64,000 nt of DNA from Typha latifolia (GCA_019914945.1 CM034113.1:1736001-1800000); one strand, 5' to 3'. Positions 13,173 through 25,866 are shown, counted from the stretch's first letter. Numbers and translations are program-made. The notes: generated by a model from the letters alone, not told the origin.

Positions 13173-15541
13173 TTCTCCATACGTCTTTACCACACAAAAA
13201 GTGTAGTTATCTTACCCCCTGTTGCAGTGAGGATGCATCTCCAGGCAAAAGGGCAGTATAATTCCTTTTAACGATAAATTGTACTGGTGCCAAGATGGGC
13301 CATGTAAAACTCAAGATATATGGTTAATAAATGCGGACAAAAATATTGTTTACAATTCTTCTTATATTACCCATCTCATTCTAGTTTTGTTCTTTTTTTT
13401 TAATTTCTTTTTTGATGAAAAGAGTAGAAATAACTGCTTACAAGATCATGGCAAATAATGAATACCTTTAGGAGGTAGGAGCATTACCCCTAAGCCTCCT
13501 GCACAAAATATCCAATGTGACAGGGGATATCAATCGTCCCCTTAAAATATTCCTCTCTCTAAAGAGTCTAAGCTCAAGGATGAGTCTCTGCAGCCCCAGC
13601 TCTCGCCCCATGCCCAACGCCTGGCTAAAAGATACTCCTCTTAAATCCATGTTTGAGCCTGTGATAGTCTTTCATAGGAAAAATTCCAACCTACTCTTGA
13701 AGAAAACAAACTTTTAATCTAGGACTCTTTAAATAACTTCAATTAACTCTAATCTAGTCTATGTTGGACTCCTTCAGAACTAACAATAGTATATTCGTTG
13801 GTACTATTCACTGCTACAGTAATTCAAAAAATAAAATCTAAAGCTATATACAATCTACTAGACTTTAATCCTCCGTTGTTTATATCATAAGTTAGCAAAA
13901 TATTTCTTTATATGTATCAATAATACATATATATCCTTCTTGTATCAGTATCGTGTCGTATCTTGTATCTCACTCTGTATCCGTGTCTATATTTCATAGG
14001 GGCGAAGCCATATATACCTTTATATAACATGCTAGGTCGTGTAAATTGTGTAGTATTGATAACTAAGTTCATGTGAAGAAATCCTCACGAGTGAATTGAT
14101 AACAAGTCTTCAGCTATTCACTTAGGGATGATGAATAATTAGCTTGTCCAAATGGACTTTGGTAAGATAATAGATTCCTTATGAGCATTCGACCTAAACC
14201 ATTTCCAGAATTAAGTTCTAGATTAGTGACATATATATCTCATTATCTAGTTTTGGTTATATATGGGTATGGGTCATTAGTTCTTCTTATGATCTTTTCG
14301 GCAAACACAATACCTTTGGCTTTTGGTTTTAATCGCCTTTGTCTGCACATTTTGGAGCTAATTTTTTTCTTCTCTCAATTAGTTTTCAAAAATTGTTAGA
14401 CTAGTAAGAATACTTTGACTTTTAATGTTTTATCCTTAATTTGTTTTAATATCCATGTTTATGAGTCAATGGTATCAATAAGTGCATCAGTTTAAGATGG
14501 CACCTCCAATAGTATTTTTAATTATGATAGAATAAAGAAAAAAAAATATCTGATCCATATCCATTTAGTTAGGATACAATTTTAAAATTTTCTATTTATT
14601 CAATATCAAACTAAAAATATGGATCCGATTATGAGTTGAGCATTACCCGATCTATTTTCATTCCTATCGGCTAGTCGGTTGCTTTTGTTAGCAACTAATA
14701 AATAAAGTATTAGGTTTTCTTGGCGATTTGCACAACAAATTTATATCATTTTTTTTCACTCCTACCCATTTTTAAAATTATTTTTATAGTTTTACTATTT
14801 TAAAATAAAATAATCATAATACCCTTATATTTATTTATAATTACACATACCTATCACCTTATGGGAACATTTATGTAACGAAACAAAATAATTGCTACTC
14901 TAAATTTTAGTTTTAATTTTATTTTAAATTTTTTTGCAAACGATTTAGCATTTTCTAAAATAGAAAACGTCTAAAGTTTAACATTTTATAAAAACAAATT
15001 GGCATTTTTATCTAAAAGTAAAATACCTATAAGTTCAATATTTTCCAAATAACTAAAGTAAAATATTTTTTTTAATCATTCATAAGCCCGAAGACTAGAT
15101 ATGGGACCATCTTCTCTAGATACAAAGACACTTAAGTTCTACTAAGCTTTTAGTTGTCTAATTTAGAGTTCAAACCGTATGGGTCGCTCTGAACCAAACG
15201 CCGCGAGATGTGATTCATTTTGGTAAATAAAATTTAGGAGAGGGCTAGTTTGGTCAAAAGCTCAATTTGATACTCGGCTCAGTCTGCACTTGATGGATAT
15301 CATTAAAACTTGTGTGAATCTTAATGAATTAAATGTGCGTTTGATTAATTTCTTAATGACCAGTTTGGGGGAATCCTAAGAATTCGGTCTGGTTAAGGGA
15401 GTCTCCAGCAAAATGATGCCTGCACGATGTGAACATAGAAAGGAAATCAGATAGTGTAATTAATTTTGAAACCGAGGTGTGTAGGGATGCGTTTGAAGCG
15501 ACAGAGAATCCGACCAAGTGCATATGCCGTGTGTGGTTTAG
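13173..15541. other. Intergenic region between flippase and PPR genes
   Basis: Begins with the flippase 3' UTR (AATAAA-like signal near 13327). Contains one arm of a direct repeat (14220-14627). The rest is AT-rich with no coding sequence I can support. Confidence 0.6.
14220..14627 (+). repeat. Direct repeat arm upstream of the PPR gene
   Basis: Shares an extended colinear match with 17892-18431: both carry ATCTAGTTTTGGTT, then a GTATGGG(T/C)CATTAGTTCTT block, AATTAGTTTTCAAAAATTG, AGTCAATGGTATC and AGTTAGGATACA in the same order. The downstream copy is longer by several insertions. Neither copy has coding potential. Confidence 0.85.
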
Positions 15542-17578
15542 ATGAACTCGTCTGCTCGAAGCCTACTTTTCGTCGAACACCTTCTCCACAAGTCTCCTGC
15601 TCTGAGTCCCAGGATCCTCCACCAAATCCAAGCTCAGATCCTCACCAACCCAAGCCCCCAATCCTGTCATCGCCTCCTCTACGAGTTCATCTCTTCATGC
15701 TTCCGCTCCGGTGACATCTCCAAAGCCTTCCTTCTACTCCACCACCTCCCAAAGCCCAGTGCGTCACTATGGAACCAACTCATACGCTTCTCCGCCGAAT
15801 GCAATCCAAGCCCAGAGTTCTTTGCTTTCTATCGCGCAATGCTTCATCAAGGAATCCGCCCGGACAAAGCAACAATTGGTCTGGTTCTCCGGTTTGGCGT
15901 TGCTCTTCGCGAATCCTCCAATGTCCCTGGGGCCATCCATTGCCAAATTATGAAGTTTGGTTTTGCTACTGATCGGTTTTTGTTGACTGGTTTGTTGAAT
16001 TTTTACTCGAAATGTTACTGCTTGAGTGCCGCTGAGCAGCTGTTTGATGAAATGCCTGAGAGGGATGTGATTGCCCACAATGCAATGATAGCTGCACTGA
16101 GCGGTCAAGGCCGAGTGGAGGAAGCAAGGAAACTTTTTGACCAAATGCCGGAGAAGAGTTCGGCCTCATGGAATTCGATGATCACTTGCTACTGCAAGCA
16201 TAATGACCTCTGTGCAGCGCGTGAAATTTTTGACCAGAACCCTGTTAAGGATGTTGTCTCATGGAATGCAATGATCGATGGGTATTGCAAGATGGGGCAT
16301 ATGGTTCTGGCCCGCGAATTTTTTGATCGGATGGGATCTGCGAAGAACTCTGTCACGTGGAATACGCTGATTGCTGGGTACTTGCATCATAGGGAGTTTG
16401 GTACTGCACTTGCGATGTTTCAAATAATGCAGATGGAGAAGGTGAGGCCTTCTGAGGTTACCATGGTTAGCCTGCTCACTGTTTGCGCTCACTTGGGGGC
16501 ATTAAAAATGGGTAGATGGATCCATGCCTACATCAAAAATCATCATTTGAGGACTGATGTCATCTTGGGCAATGCTCTTATTGATATGTATTTCAAATGT
16601 GGGAGCATAACTGAAGCACTTGAGGTCTTCCATAGGATCCCCATGAGGAATGTGTTCTGTTGGAATTCAATAATTGCAGGGCTAGGAATGAGTGGTCATG
16701 GAGAGCATGCTATTGAAGTGTTCCTTGAGATGGTTGGAAGGGAGAAGATCAAGCCTGATGGCATCACATTTGTCGGGCTATTATCGGGCTGCAGTCATTC
16801 AGGTTTGGTGTCTGAAGGCAAGAAGTATTTCTCCCAAATGCACAAAGTATATGGTTTAGAACCGAAGATTGAACATTATGGTTGTATGGTAGACCTTCTT
16901 GGTCGTGCCGGATATCTCGAAGAAGCATTAAATCTTGTAGAGACAATGCCTATACTGCCGAACGCCATAGTTTGGGGAAGTTTGCTACGCGCATGCCGTA
17001 TTCACAAGAATGCTAAGCTTAGTGAAAGAGTGACACAACATCTATTGCAATTGGATCCAAATGATGGAGCTAATTATGTTTTTTTATCGAATATCTACGC
17101 ATGTTCAAACCGTTGGGATGATGTCGAGAAATGTAGGAAGATTATGATAGAAAAAGGGGTGCGCAAGGTGCCCGGGTGCAGCTCTACTGAGGTGAATAAT
17201 ATGATTCATGAGTTTGTTGTTGGTGATAGGTCACACCCGCAATTCGAACAAATCTATGCTTTTCTAGTCGAAATTGATAGGGAGATAAGGAAGCTTGGTT
17301 ACCAACCGGTTATAGATTCTGTTCTTCATGATATAGAAGATGAAGAGAAAGAGAATGCAATAATGTATCACAGTGAGAGGATTGCAATTGCCTTTGGACT
17401 TATGAGTACAAGTGTAAAAGAGCCAATTAGAGTGGTGAAGAACCTCAGGGTGTGCAGTGATTGCCATGAAGCAACAAAATTTATAGCTAAGTTATTTCAG
17501 AGGGAAATAATCGTTAGGGATCGGAATCGGTTTCACCATTTTTTAAATGGAGCTTGTTCTTGTAAAGACTATTGGTGA
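15542..17578 (+). CDS. Pentatricopeptide repeat protein, PLS class with E/E+ and DYW domain
   Basis: One uninterrupted 678-residue frame, no introns, as usual for plant PPR genes. Proteins of this class bind organelle transcripts; the DYW domain is the C-to-U RNA-editing deaminase in mitochondria or plastids (family knowledge). Repeats run from about residue 40 to 480, with recurring WN(A/S)MI and LFD(E/Q)MP signatures. The PG-box KVPGCSSTEV follows, then the DYW domain: zinc-deaminase signature H610-S-E612, CSDC at 638-641, second-zinc residues H665/H666 and C672/C674, and a canonical terminal DYW. All catalytic positions are intact, so editing activity is plausible. The edited site and organelle cannot be told from sequence. 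The first ATG of the frame is used; the N-terminus (MNSSARSLLF) is basic and hydroxylated, compatible with a transit peptide but not diagnostic. Confidence 0.95.
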   Translation: MNSSARSLLFVEHLLHKSPALSPRILHQIQAQILTNPSPQSCHRLLYEFISSCFRSGDISKAFLLLHHLPKPSASLWNQLIRFSAECNPSPEFFAFYRAMLHQGIRPDKATIGLVLRFGVALRESSNVPGAIHCQIMKFGFATDRFLLTGLLNFYSKCYCLSAAEQLFDEMPERDVIAHNAMIAALSGQGRVEEARKLFDQMPEKSSASWNSMITCYCKHNDLCAAREIFDQNPVKDVVSWNAMIDGYCKMGHMVLAREFFDRMGSAKNSVTWNTLIAGYLHHREFGTALAMFQIMQMEKVRPSEVTMVSLLTVCAHLGALKMGRWIHAYIKNHHLRTDVILGNALIDMYFKCGSITEALEVFHRIPMRNVFCWNSIIAGLGMSGHGEHAIEVFLEMVGREKIKPDGITFVGLLSGCSHSGLVSEGKKYFSQMHKVYGLEPKIEHYGCMVDLLGRAGYLEEALNLVETMPILPNAIVWGSLLRACRIHKNAKLSERVTQHLLQLDPNDGANYVFLSNIYACSNRWDDVEKCRKIMIEKGVRKVPGCSSTEVNNMIHEFVVGDRSHPQFEQIYAFLVEIDREIRKLGYQPVIDSVLHDIEDEEKENAIMYHSERIAIAFGLMSTSVKEPIRVVKNLRVCSDCHEATKFIAKLFQREIIVRDRNRFHHFLNGACSCKDYW

Positions 17579-17891
17579 CACTATCAGTGAATTATTCTTC
17601 CTGTTCAAGGTGATAAAATATTAAAATTCATCTTGCTGATTGTTCTAACTAAGTTTTATAGTAGCTACTAAACCAACGATAGAGTTCACTTCTTCCACCA
17701 AGCTTGCAGTGCTCGCCAATCTTTGCCATCATTTCTATATTTTTTTGGTTTCTTTCTTGAAGAAACCATTACTTCGAAGCTAAATTATACTAATACTCTC
17801 TGAACAGAGAGAGACTCTAGCATTTCTCATTCATTAGATGTTAACTTGAAAGTATTAAAGCATTTGAATATTTCATAAATATCTAGAATTC

Positions 17892-18431
17892 TAGATTAAT
17901 AACATAAATATCTTAATATCTAGTTTTGGTTGTATATAAGTATGGGCCATTAGTTCTTTGTTTTTATGATCTTTTCTGTAAATACAATGCCTTTGACTTT
18001 TAGCTTTAGTCATCTCTATTTGCACATTTTGTCGCTAGTTTGTTTTTTTTCTCTCCTCCTCTCTTGTCTGATATTTTTGCAACTTGGAAGAGTAATTAGT
18101 TTTCAAAAATTGCTAGAATTGTAAGAATGTTTTTTTGTTGTTCAATGTATTCCCTCTTTCATGCTTTGACCTTTAATGTGTTACCAGTAATTAGTTTTAA
18201 TGTCCATGCTTAGGAGTCAATGGTATCTATAAGTATATCAGTTCAAGATGACACCTCTAGTAGTGTTTTTAATTATGATAGAACAAAGAAAAAAAATTAT
18301 GTGATCCATATTTGAAAGTTATTCGATCCATATCCAGAATCACCCGTATCCGTTTAGTTAGGATACAGTTTTGAATTTTGCTATCCATGTCCAATATCTG
18401 TACCTAAATCTGTATCCGGACTAAAAATATG
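17892..18431 (+). repeat. Direct repeat arm downstream of the PPR gene
   Basis: Second copy of the repeat at 14220-14627, same orientation, about 3.7 kb away. It is longer, with extra T-rich and ATCCATAT blocks. The PPR gene lies exactly between the two arms. Confidence 0.85.
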
Positions 18432-18704
18432 AGAAAGAAGAAAAAGAGAGGGAGAGAGAGGAAATGATAGAGAAGAAAGAAAAATTGAAAAAGAAAACAA
18501 AAAATAATAAAAAACTCATTCGAGATTGTTAGATCTTGGTCGGAGATCTACTCAATCGCTAGTGGTGAAACCTTGAAAGAGGTGAGAAAGAAGAGAAAAA
18601 AGAGAAAGAAGAGAGAGAGAGAGAGAGAGAGATGGCTAGAAGAGTGGGGACATCATATGGTCGATACTAGCCAATGAGCTGGTTTTAGCCAGGACTGGGA
18701 TTGG

Positions 18705-18828
18705 CTAGGGCTGATCTCACTCGGAATTGGCCGAAATTGGAATCCATGGTGGGAATGTTGCCCTAGTTAGGGCCGATCCCACTCGGAATTGGCCGAAACT
18801 GGAATCCATGGTGGGAATGTTGCCCTAG
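18705..18828 (+). repeat. 62-bp tandem duplication
   Basis: TCGGAATTGGCCGAAA recurs at 18721 and 18783, and the flanking AATCCATGGTGGGAATGTTG is repeated in both units. Two units with a few substitutions, preceded by a short GA microsatellite (about 18608-18632). Not coding. Confidence 0.9.
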
Positions 18829-19541
18829 TAGATGAAAATGAAAGAAGTGAAGTAGATCAGATTTATGCCAAATCTAGACTATACATTTGTATGAATTCTT
18901 TCTTTCTTCTCTCAACTTCATTGTATATAGTTGCTAGCGAGTAATGGGATTGATACTGGGTTGAGTCAATGTTAGGTTCAAAAAAGAAAATCCAGCTTGA
19001 AATCTGAATCATACTTAGAAGATATTGTTATGGATGCGAGTAGGTTGAATACTGGTATAGTGGCAGTTTTGCATCGGATGAGGTGTGGTAGGGCTTATAA
19101 AATTTGTCACCCACAACCAAGTTAGAGTTGTATGTCTTCAGATACCTTGTAATGCCGGAATATAAAGTACTGTTAGTTCTTCACTTGGTCTCATCTGCTC
19201 AGCATACTATGTTGTGCCAATTCTCATGATGGAACAATGTAAGTAGCTGTAAACTGTCTAGAAATTTTTTAATTTAATTCCTGTTATCTGGTTCGACATT
19301 GGAAGTTCCCCTTGATACATCATTGATCTATGGGTCCTGTTTTAGCCAATATATGCTTTCAGAATTTTTAGCTTGAATATGGGCAGACAGCACATAGTTC
19401 CTTCTACTTCTATTTTAAACAAAAGCTGCTCCTACTGGTTCCTGTTGATGTAGATTTGCTTTTACACATCAGACCTTAATGAAAATTCTGATCTTTTTTT
19501 TTCCTACTTGTAGATTAGTCTGATACTCTGATGTTTCTGTT

Positions 19542-20508
19542 AAATATGAGCTTTCTTCTTACTATGAAATAATCCTTTTTTAGGAAAATGCGCTTTAGTT
19601 TAGGAGAATATCGGCATATACATGGACAAACATATAACATACAGGTATATTTTGTTGTGTGTGTGTGTGTTTGTGCACGTCCCTATTTGTGTCAACAATT
19701 AACTGACCTGTACATAATTATGCAGCTTGTTGAGCTTCTGAAATCCTGTGATTACCAAACTTCGGCAATTGGTGATGGTGGGAATGATGTAAGGATGATA
19801 CAGCAGGAAGATATTGGTGTAGGGATTAGCGGTAGAGAGGGGCTCCAAGCTGCAAGGGTGGCAGAATATAGAATTGGAAGTAAGTTTTTCAATGATTTTG
19901 TCCTTTTAGATTCATTGTCATAATTTAATTCACTCTTACAAGCTGTATGGTCTTGCAATTCTTTTGACCAGTAGGCATTCTTAGATATTAGATTTAGTGT
20001 TTCTGAAATTTTCTGTTATTCAATGTTGCTTAGGATATTGTTATTTGTTTGGGAAGCTATATATATTTCATTAGATAATACTGGAGTTATGTCTGTACCC
20101 TTATATCAGGTTGATTAGATACAGTCTATAGTTTTCATATCAGAATTTTGATTTCACCTTACAAATTGAGTTGGCAGGAGATGAGTGTCTAGAAGCAAAT
20201 TGTAGTTAATATTGTACAGCATCTTATTCTTTATGCTTCTTAGTGTTATAAAAGTTCACAATACAAGTGTCAATGGAAGCCTATCATATTGTGACATTCT
20301 AATATGCTTGCGTCCTCTATATGAAAGTAAGTGGTCATGTTAGCCTTTTGTTAGATGGTTTCCACTCACATTCTGTTGTGTGACATTTTATTTCATCACA
20401 TTCTTTTGTAGATTAAAGTTCAATATGCGAAACGTCGCCTCATTTAGGAGTTAGAGCATCTATTACCATCTAGATTTTTGCCATAAAATTATAAAATAAT
20501 ATTGTTCC
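19542..20508 (+). pseudogene. Duplicated segment of the flippase gene containing a copy of exon 6
   Basis: Colinear with about 7368-8398 of the flippase gene, including intron 5 sequence, the full 154-bp exon 6 (copy at 19726-19879) with its acceptor TGCAG and donor GTAAGT, and intron 6 sequence. Introns are retained, so it is a DNA-level duplication, not a retrocopy. The exon copy differs at 7 of 154 positions: 2 silent, 5 changing the protein (R to Q, L to S, A to E, A to V, D to E). The GDGGND motif is unchanged and no stop is present, but no other flippase exon is nearby, so it cannot make a flippase. It lies about 6.5 kb beyond the end of the parent gene, past the PPR gene. Confidence 0.93.
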
Positions 20509-20514
20509 AACAAG

Positions 20515-20950
20515 GTATGGCATGGAGCCGTTCTATTTGACACAGAAATCTGCATGTTCGATTACATTCCCTCACCCCGGTGATCCAGGGACTCGAAAGT
20601 CGCACTATTTAATAGAGAGCTGGAAGAGGGTCTCGGCCTCGCTCAAGTTGCCCCAGCCAACTTCATGGACGTGTGGATCTTGAAGGGGAGCAATGGTAGC
20701 AGCGGAGCAGTTTGGACGAGGAAGTGCAGGATATCCATGCAAGATAATGTAACCAGAAGTTTTAACTGCCGAGCCCGTTGGTAAGCAGAGGTGGAGAGAT
20801 TTGGTCTCTGGGGCAATAAGGCGATTTGATCATCTATAACCACAGCAGCACTGGGTTAGTATTCAAGAAGGTTAGAGTGGGTAGTAAATTTGATATTTGG
20901 ACGATATGAGTTACATAAGCTTTTGAATTGATATCGTTGATTTGTTGTTG
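20515..20950 (+). pseudogene. F-box-associated-domain protein fragment, broken
   Basis: Begins within a few bases of the end of the duplicated flippase segment. Frame pieces read WHGAVLFDTEICMFDYIPSP, then after a shift DSKVALFNRELEEGLGLAQV and MDVWILKG followed by VWTRKCRISMQ, and later YNHSSTGLVFKKVRVG. This order (beta-strand FDTE, a LCLVQ-like strand, VWVLKD, W-KK-ISM, then a -HN-TG-V- strand) resembles the F-box-associated interaction domain of plant F-box proteins. Stops and at least one frame change break it, and no N-terminal F-box is visible. Assignment rests on pattern recall, so it is moderate. Confidence 0.55.
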
Positions 20951-22145
20951 TTTCTTTTATACTTGGGAAGCTTATAATTAAGCAAATGTAAGAGTTTACA
21001 ATCATATACGTTCTGCATTTTATTCGCTGTGTATATATTATTTTCGATGTACATTAAAGCTGTAAAGCATTAAATTAAGCTGATGAGATTATAATAATTT
21101 ATCTTCTTCCCTCCCTCTCTTGAAGAAACCCACTTGTGATATCCATGGGCATGGTGTTAAACTAATATAGGCATAAGTCTTGTATATTTCTCTCTTTTCT
21201 TCTCATTAAACCTTTTTTTTTTAGCTCTCAAAAAATAAAATTTCATGGGATTCATAAATAAATAAATAAAACTATTTTTAATTTGTGTTATATGTAGATT
21301 TAATCTTTCCAAATAGGCAAAAACACTAGACTTAATTTTAGTTCTAACTATAGGCCCAAAACCTTATGATGATGGGCCACCAAAATTCAAATTAGAAAAT
21401 GTAAACCCTCAACATGACAAAGCTTAAACTATCATCAAATTTATGATCTATGCCATAAACTTATTTCCTTTTTCTTTTAATCTTTCCAAAAAAAAATCAA
21501 AAGAGCATATAAATATATAACTTGTATTCATCCAAGATACTAGGACCATTTTAGGTGGAGTATTTACCTCATGATCAAATTAATGCCAAGCTCTCAAAAC
21601 TAGCTACTTAGTATTGAAGAATAAGAACTCCCAATCAATATATCAATTAGAGATTCCTTATGAGCTAAATTAAGTAGAACTCATACAATGATTAATATTC
21701 TCTCAATCAAATTGGCATAAGGGGAAAGGAGACTTAACAAGTTTGAACTTTCTTATAAATTATGAATAAAATTAAGTATAATACTGTCCATTAATTACCT
21801 AACAAGTTTGAACTCTTTAGTATTATCAAATTGTTTAGGCTAAATTATATATTAATATGTATGCGAAAAAGTGGCGAGCAAATAAGAGGGCACAACTCTC
21901 CACAACCTCCTAAAAATTTCCACTCGGCTAGTAAAGTAAGCAGCACTTTTATTGGGAATCGTTGAGATAGAAAATTAATTGCATAAATATCTTTGAGACA
22001 TTGATGCATACGAATAGGAAAGTGCCATAAGATAAGACTTTTTATAAGATAAAAGAACAAGGAGGAAAGACAAAGAGAAATGGACAGGGAAACAAAACAG
22101 TGTGCTACTATTTGTGCCTGCATTGCATTAGTCACTTGATAACAA

Positions 22146-22146
<1 letters not shown>

Positions 22147-22213
<67 letters not shown>
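22147..22213. repeat. Compound (TA)n(GA)n microsatellite
   Basis: About 34 bp of TA followed directly by about 33 bp of GA. Confidence 0.97.
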
Positions 22214-22216
<3 letters not shown>

Positions 22217-23283
22217 TGGTGAAAGAGTTTTTGATAGTGTTTAATTCTCTATAGCAATAATAAAAATACTGATAAATTTAGTATTTTTATCTTCGGACAA
22301 TTTTTTACCTTAATTACTGAAAGACTAAGTTAAAGAGATTTATATATATAAAACGATGATAAGTTCTGTGTTTTAAAACCAGGTAAAAATGCTGAACAAT
22401 ATTTTTGCTTACGGAAAAAACGATGATCAGTTCAACGATTTTATTAGGGCCACAGTAAATTAGAATATATTTGGTAATAAATTTGAGGAGTAGATTATTT
22501 TGATAAAAAAAATTAGAATAGGCTAGTTTGGTCAAAAACTCATAGAGGAATCCTCTGATATCCATTTTAAACTGCAATAAAATCTAGGACAATATGCTTC
22601 TAGTAAATAACCTCTCTCTAATTTTCTTGGAATTTTTGTGGATGAAAACTTTTAAAATATCGTAATTGACACTGCATTCTTTAAAATATCATAATTGACA
22701 TCAAAACTGTTGTGTTATTTTAAATATATTATTAGTTAAATCTAGTTAGTCATTATTAAAACATAATTTAAATCTAAAAGGACTATTTTATCCTTGTATA
22801 AATTATAAAAAATAATTTAAAAGTTATCTGATATTAAACCTAATATCATAATACAACAAAATATATCTTATTTTATATGAGTTTAAAATTGTTCATAAAT
22901 ATTTTACACTCTAAACTTATAAAAGAGATTATTTTTTAGTCATTTACATATATTAATTAACTTTAATAATAATCTATTAGAAACATTCTATTAAAAATTA
23001 ATTATAATAATAATTTTTTTCTTATAAAGATGCCAATTTTATAAGGCTACATACATCTTACTAGGTGGTCTAATCGAGCCGAGTTCTGTTCAAGCATAGT
23101 TTGAAATTTATTTTGAATCTACACCAAAGCATCAAGTTTGTTTTTCTTCTCTTTATCAATTCCAACATATTTTAATTAGTTTGAGCCAAGATCGAGCTAA
23201 TTTCGAGCTACTATGCAAATAGATTCAACCTATTTCAAATCTAGCATAAATTAGCCTTGAATTGAATTTTGGGTGGTCTACAC

Positions 23284-23286
<3 letters not shown>

Positions 23287-23339
<53 letters not shown>
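23287..23339. repeat. (TA)n microsatellite
   Basis: About 53 bp of uninterrupted TA, able to extrude as a cruciform. Confidence 0.97.
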
Positions 23340-23342
<3 letters not shown>

Positions 23343-25253
23343 AATATAATTGACCAAGCTTGTTGTTTCAAAAGTGCTTGAACCTATGATTTCTCCAATA
23401 TAATTTTCTAATTGTGAAGTAGATATGGTATGTATGTTTTTGGTGGTCAACATTGAACATTAAGAAGATGAACTCCAACCATGCAACCAAGTATGACAAT
23501 GGTTGCAAGTGAGAGATGAAAGATGCCCAATTGTTCTTTTGATCTCCAACACAACCAACTTGATCCTTGTCTATATATTGGTTACAAGGAAACACAAAAG
23601 ATCCACTGGTTGGATACGACATGGCTGTAGAATGAGAGAGTTGCAAAAAATTATACACACACAAAAAGAGAAAAGAAAAAGACATTACCTTTAATTTACA
23701 TTATCCATTTAAAAAAATATATTATATTTAAAATAATGTCTAAAAATTGTTCCAAGTAATTATCCGTTTTAATGTCTCTATGTAAACCCTACCAACTAGT
23801 TCGCAAATTATGATAGAAATATAAAATTTAGCTGCAAGATACAAATTTTAGTTATCGATAACAATGGCGTTTATTATAATAGGGGTAATTAAGAATCTAT
23901 TTACTCTCTTTTTTCAAACATAAAAGATTGAGCATGTATTATAATGTATTCTTTTTAAAATATTTCTATGAATCATCTCTTAAAGGCTTCAACATTATGA
24001 TTGATCTTTTTATTTATTTTTTACATGAGACAGACAAGTTGGGAATAAATACATGAGACCTGCATCTCCTGCTGTGGTCAATGCATCAGTTTTTTTCAGG
24101 ACAATATTTCACATTTGCATGCATTCAGATCCTGAGCAGATCTACAGCCTTAACTCCTTCAAATCTTCTGAGAAATTCTTCTCTCCTTCCAAGAAAGATT
24201 ATCAGTTAATCAGGCCAAATCTAGCCAAGAGAGAGTGCTTAGAAACTAGTCTGAAGTATATATTTTTTTAAAATAAAAAAAAATAGATCATAAGCATGTA
24301 GACTAATTATAAGTTAGCGATAGAGATCCCGGCGAAAAATTCACCAATTTTAATATGAATGTCTATAGAGAGATTCAATCGCATGACTTTTATTATGAGA
24401 CTACTATGGCCCATAACAAAAGTTTATGTTAAGTTTAATTTAACAAAAACCTAACAAAATGGAACAAATAAGAAGAAGAATACTTCATCTATTCTAAATA
24501 ATATTTTTATATTTTCTAAATTCACTTGTGGCACCCCTATAATATGATCCTTCACATTTAATTTTAGTGTTTTAGAGGCTGACTCTATTTTATCGGAAAT
24601 TAATATATCAAATAATAGGGTGTGAGTTGGTATATTTTAGACTCTATTAGTAAACAACAAAAAATATAATTTATTTAGAAAGAGCTCTTAGTACTCTATT
24701 ATATATTATCTCTCCAACACATCGATCATGCATATTTAAATGTAATAATCGCATATGATATAATCATCGTAGATATCTGAATTTAATTTTAAATATAACT
24801 ACACTCGTGTATATAATCAATACGCTGACATGCATCTAGCGAAAAATAAGAACAATCCAAAACCAAAAGTATACCAAATAATCTAAGTTGATACTATTTC
24901 AAAGGATTAAGATGGAAAAAAAGAGAAGGAGAAAATAGAAAAGCTCACAAACCAAATCACTTTCTAATCATTTAAAAGCCCTTGTGATCCATGACACAAA
25001 AGGTTTCATCATTCACACTTTGAACTTCTGATTCAAGATTTCAGCCATATATATTTATATAATCCATTATCAAAGTTTTGAGCCATTAAGGAGGTGACAA
25101 ATGTCCACCAAACTTAGGTAAGCTCTGAGTACCTTCTTATCCTATCTCCCTAAGAATATTAAAAGATTATTCATAGAAAAGAATATTGAAAGCAGCACAA
25201 ACACATGGGTCTTTATAATTCAATGATTGAATGCCATGTTATCCACCTACAAT

Positions 25254-25272
25254 GGAGAGAAGAGAGAAGAGA

Positions 25273-25330
<58 letters not shown>

Positions 25331-25396
25331 GAGAGGAGAGGAGAGAAGAGAGAAGAGAGAAGAGAGAAGAGAGAAGAGAGAAGAGAGAAGAGAGAA
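25254..25396. repeat. Purine-only GA/GAA tract
   Basis: About 140 bp without a pyrimidine, built of GAGAGA followed by AGAGAAG hexa/heptamer repeats. Four overlapping frames of Arg/Glu (and Ser/Leu on the other strand) arise from it and are not genes. Confidence 0.95.
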
Positions 25397-25866
25397 GCAT
25401 CTTGGAAGCCAGTGAATAGTACTCGATTTAATATGTGACACCGAGATTATTTATTGAACGATAATCTTTAGAATAACACCTTATATTTTTGTAATTTATG
25501 ATTAACACCCCCCTCACCCCCTCTTACTGTCTATAATTTTTGTAGGGATAATTCTCTTTTCGCCTCCTGAGCTATCACTTTCTTATACAATAATTCGTTG
25601 AACTTTTTCTAGGTATATAGTGACTTTTGAACTATCTGGAATGACTCACTTGATCATACTAAAAATAAAAATTCAAGGAGTCGTTATGTACAAATTCAGA
25701 GGTCATGAATAGAAAGAATGATAGTTTAGGAGGCGGAAAGATAATTATCCTATTTTTATATCACACCTTGGGTTACCTTAACCTAACTAATCTCTTTTAG
25801 AAAATGATATCTAAATAGAAAAGGAATATTCTAGTAGGAACAACTAAGTTTACCTTATATTAAAAA

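Larger units (their letters stand above)
20951..25866. other. AT-rich intergenic DNA
   Basis: No gene recognised. Holds a TA-then-GA compound microsatellite (22147-22213), a pure TA tract (23287-23339), a GA/GAA-rich tract (25254-25396), and a diverged repeat at about 22700-23040 whose reverse complement resembles the element at 25867-26181. Short open frames here match nothing I know. Confidence 0.6.

Noticed and set aside
15466..15714. Frame overlapping the PPR start
   Set aside because: Shadow in another frame of the PPR gene's 5' part.
25205..25441. Several overlapping frames on both strands
   Set aside because: All arise from the purine-only repeat.
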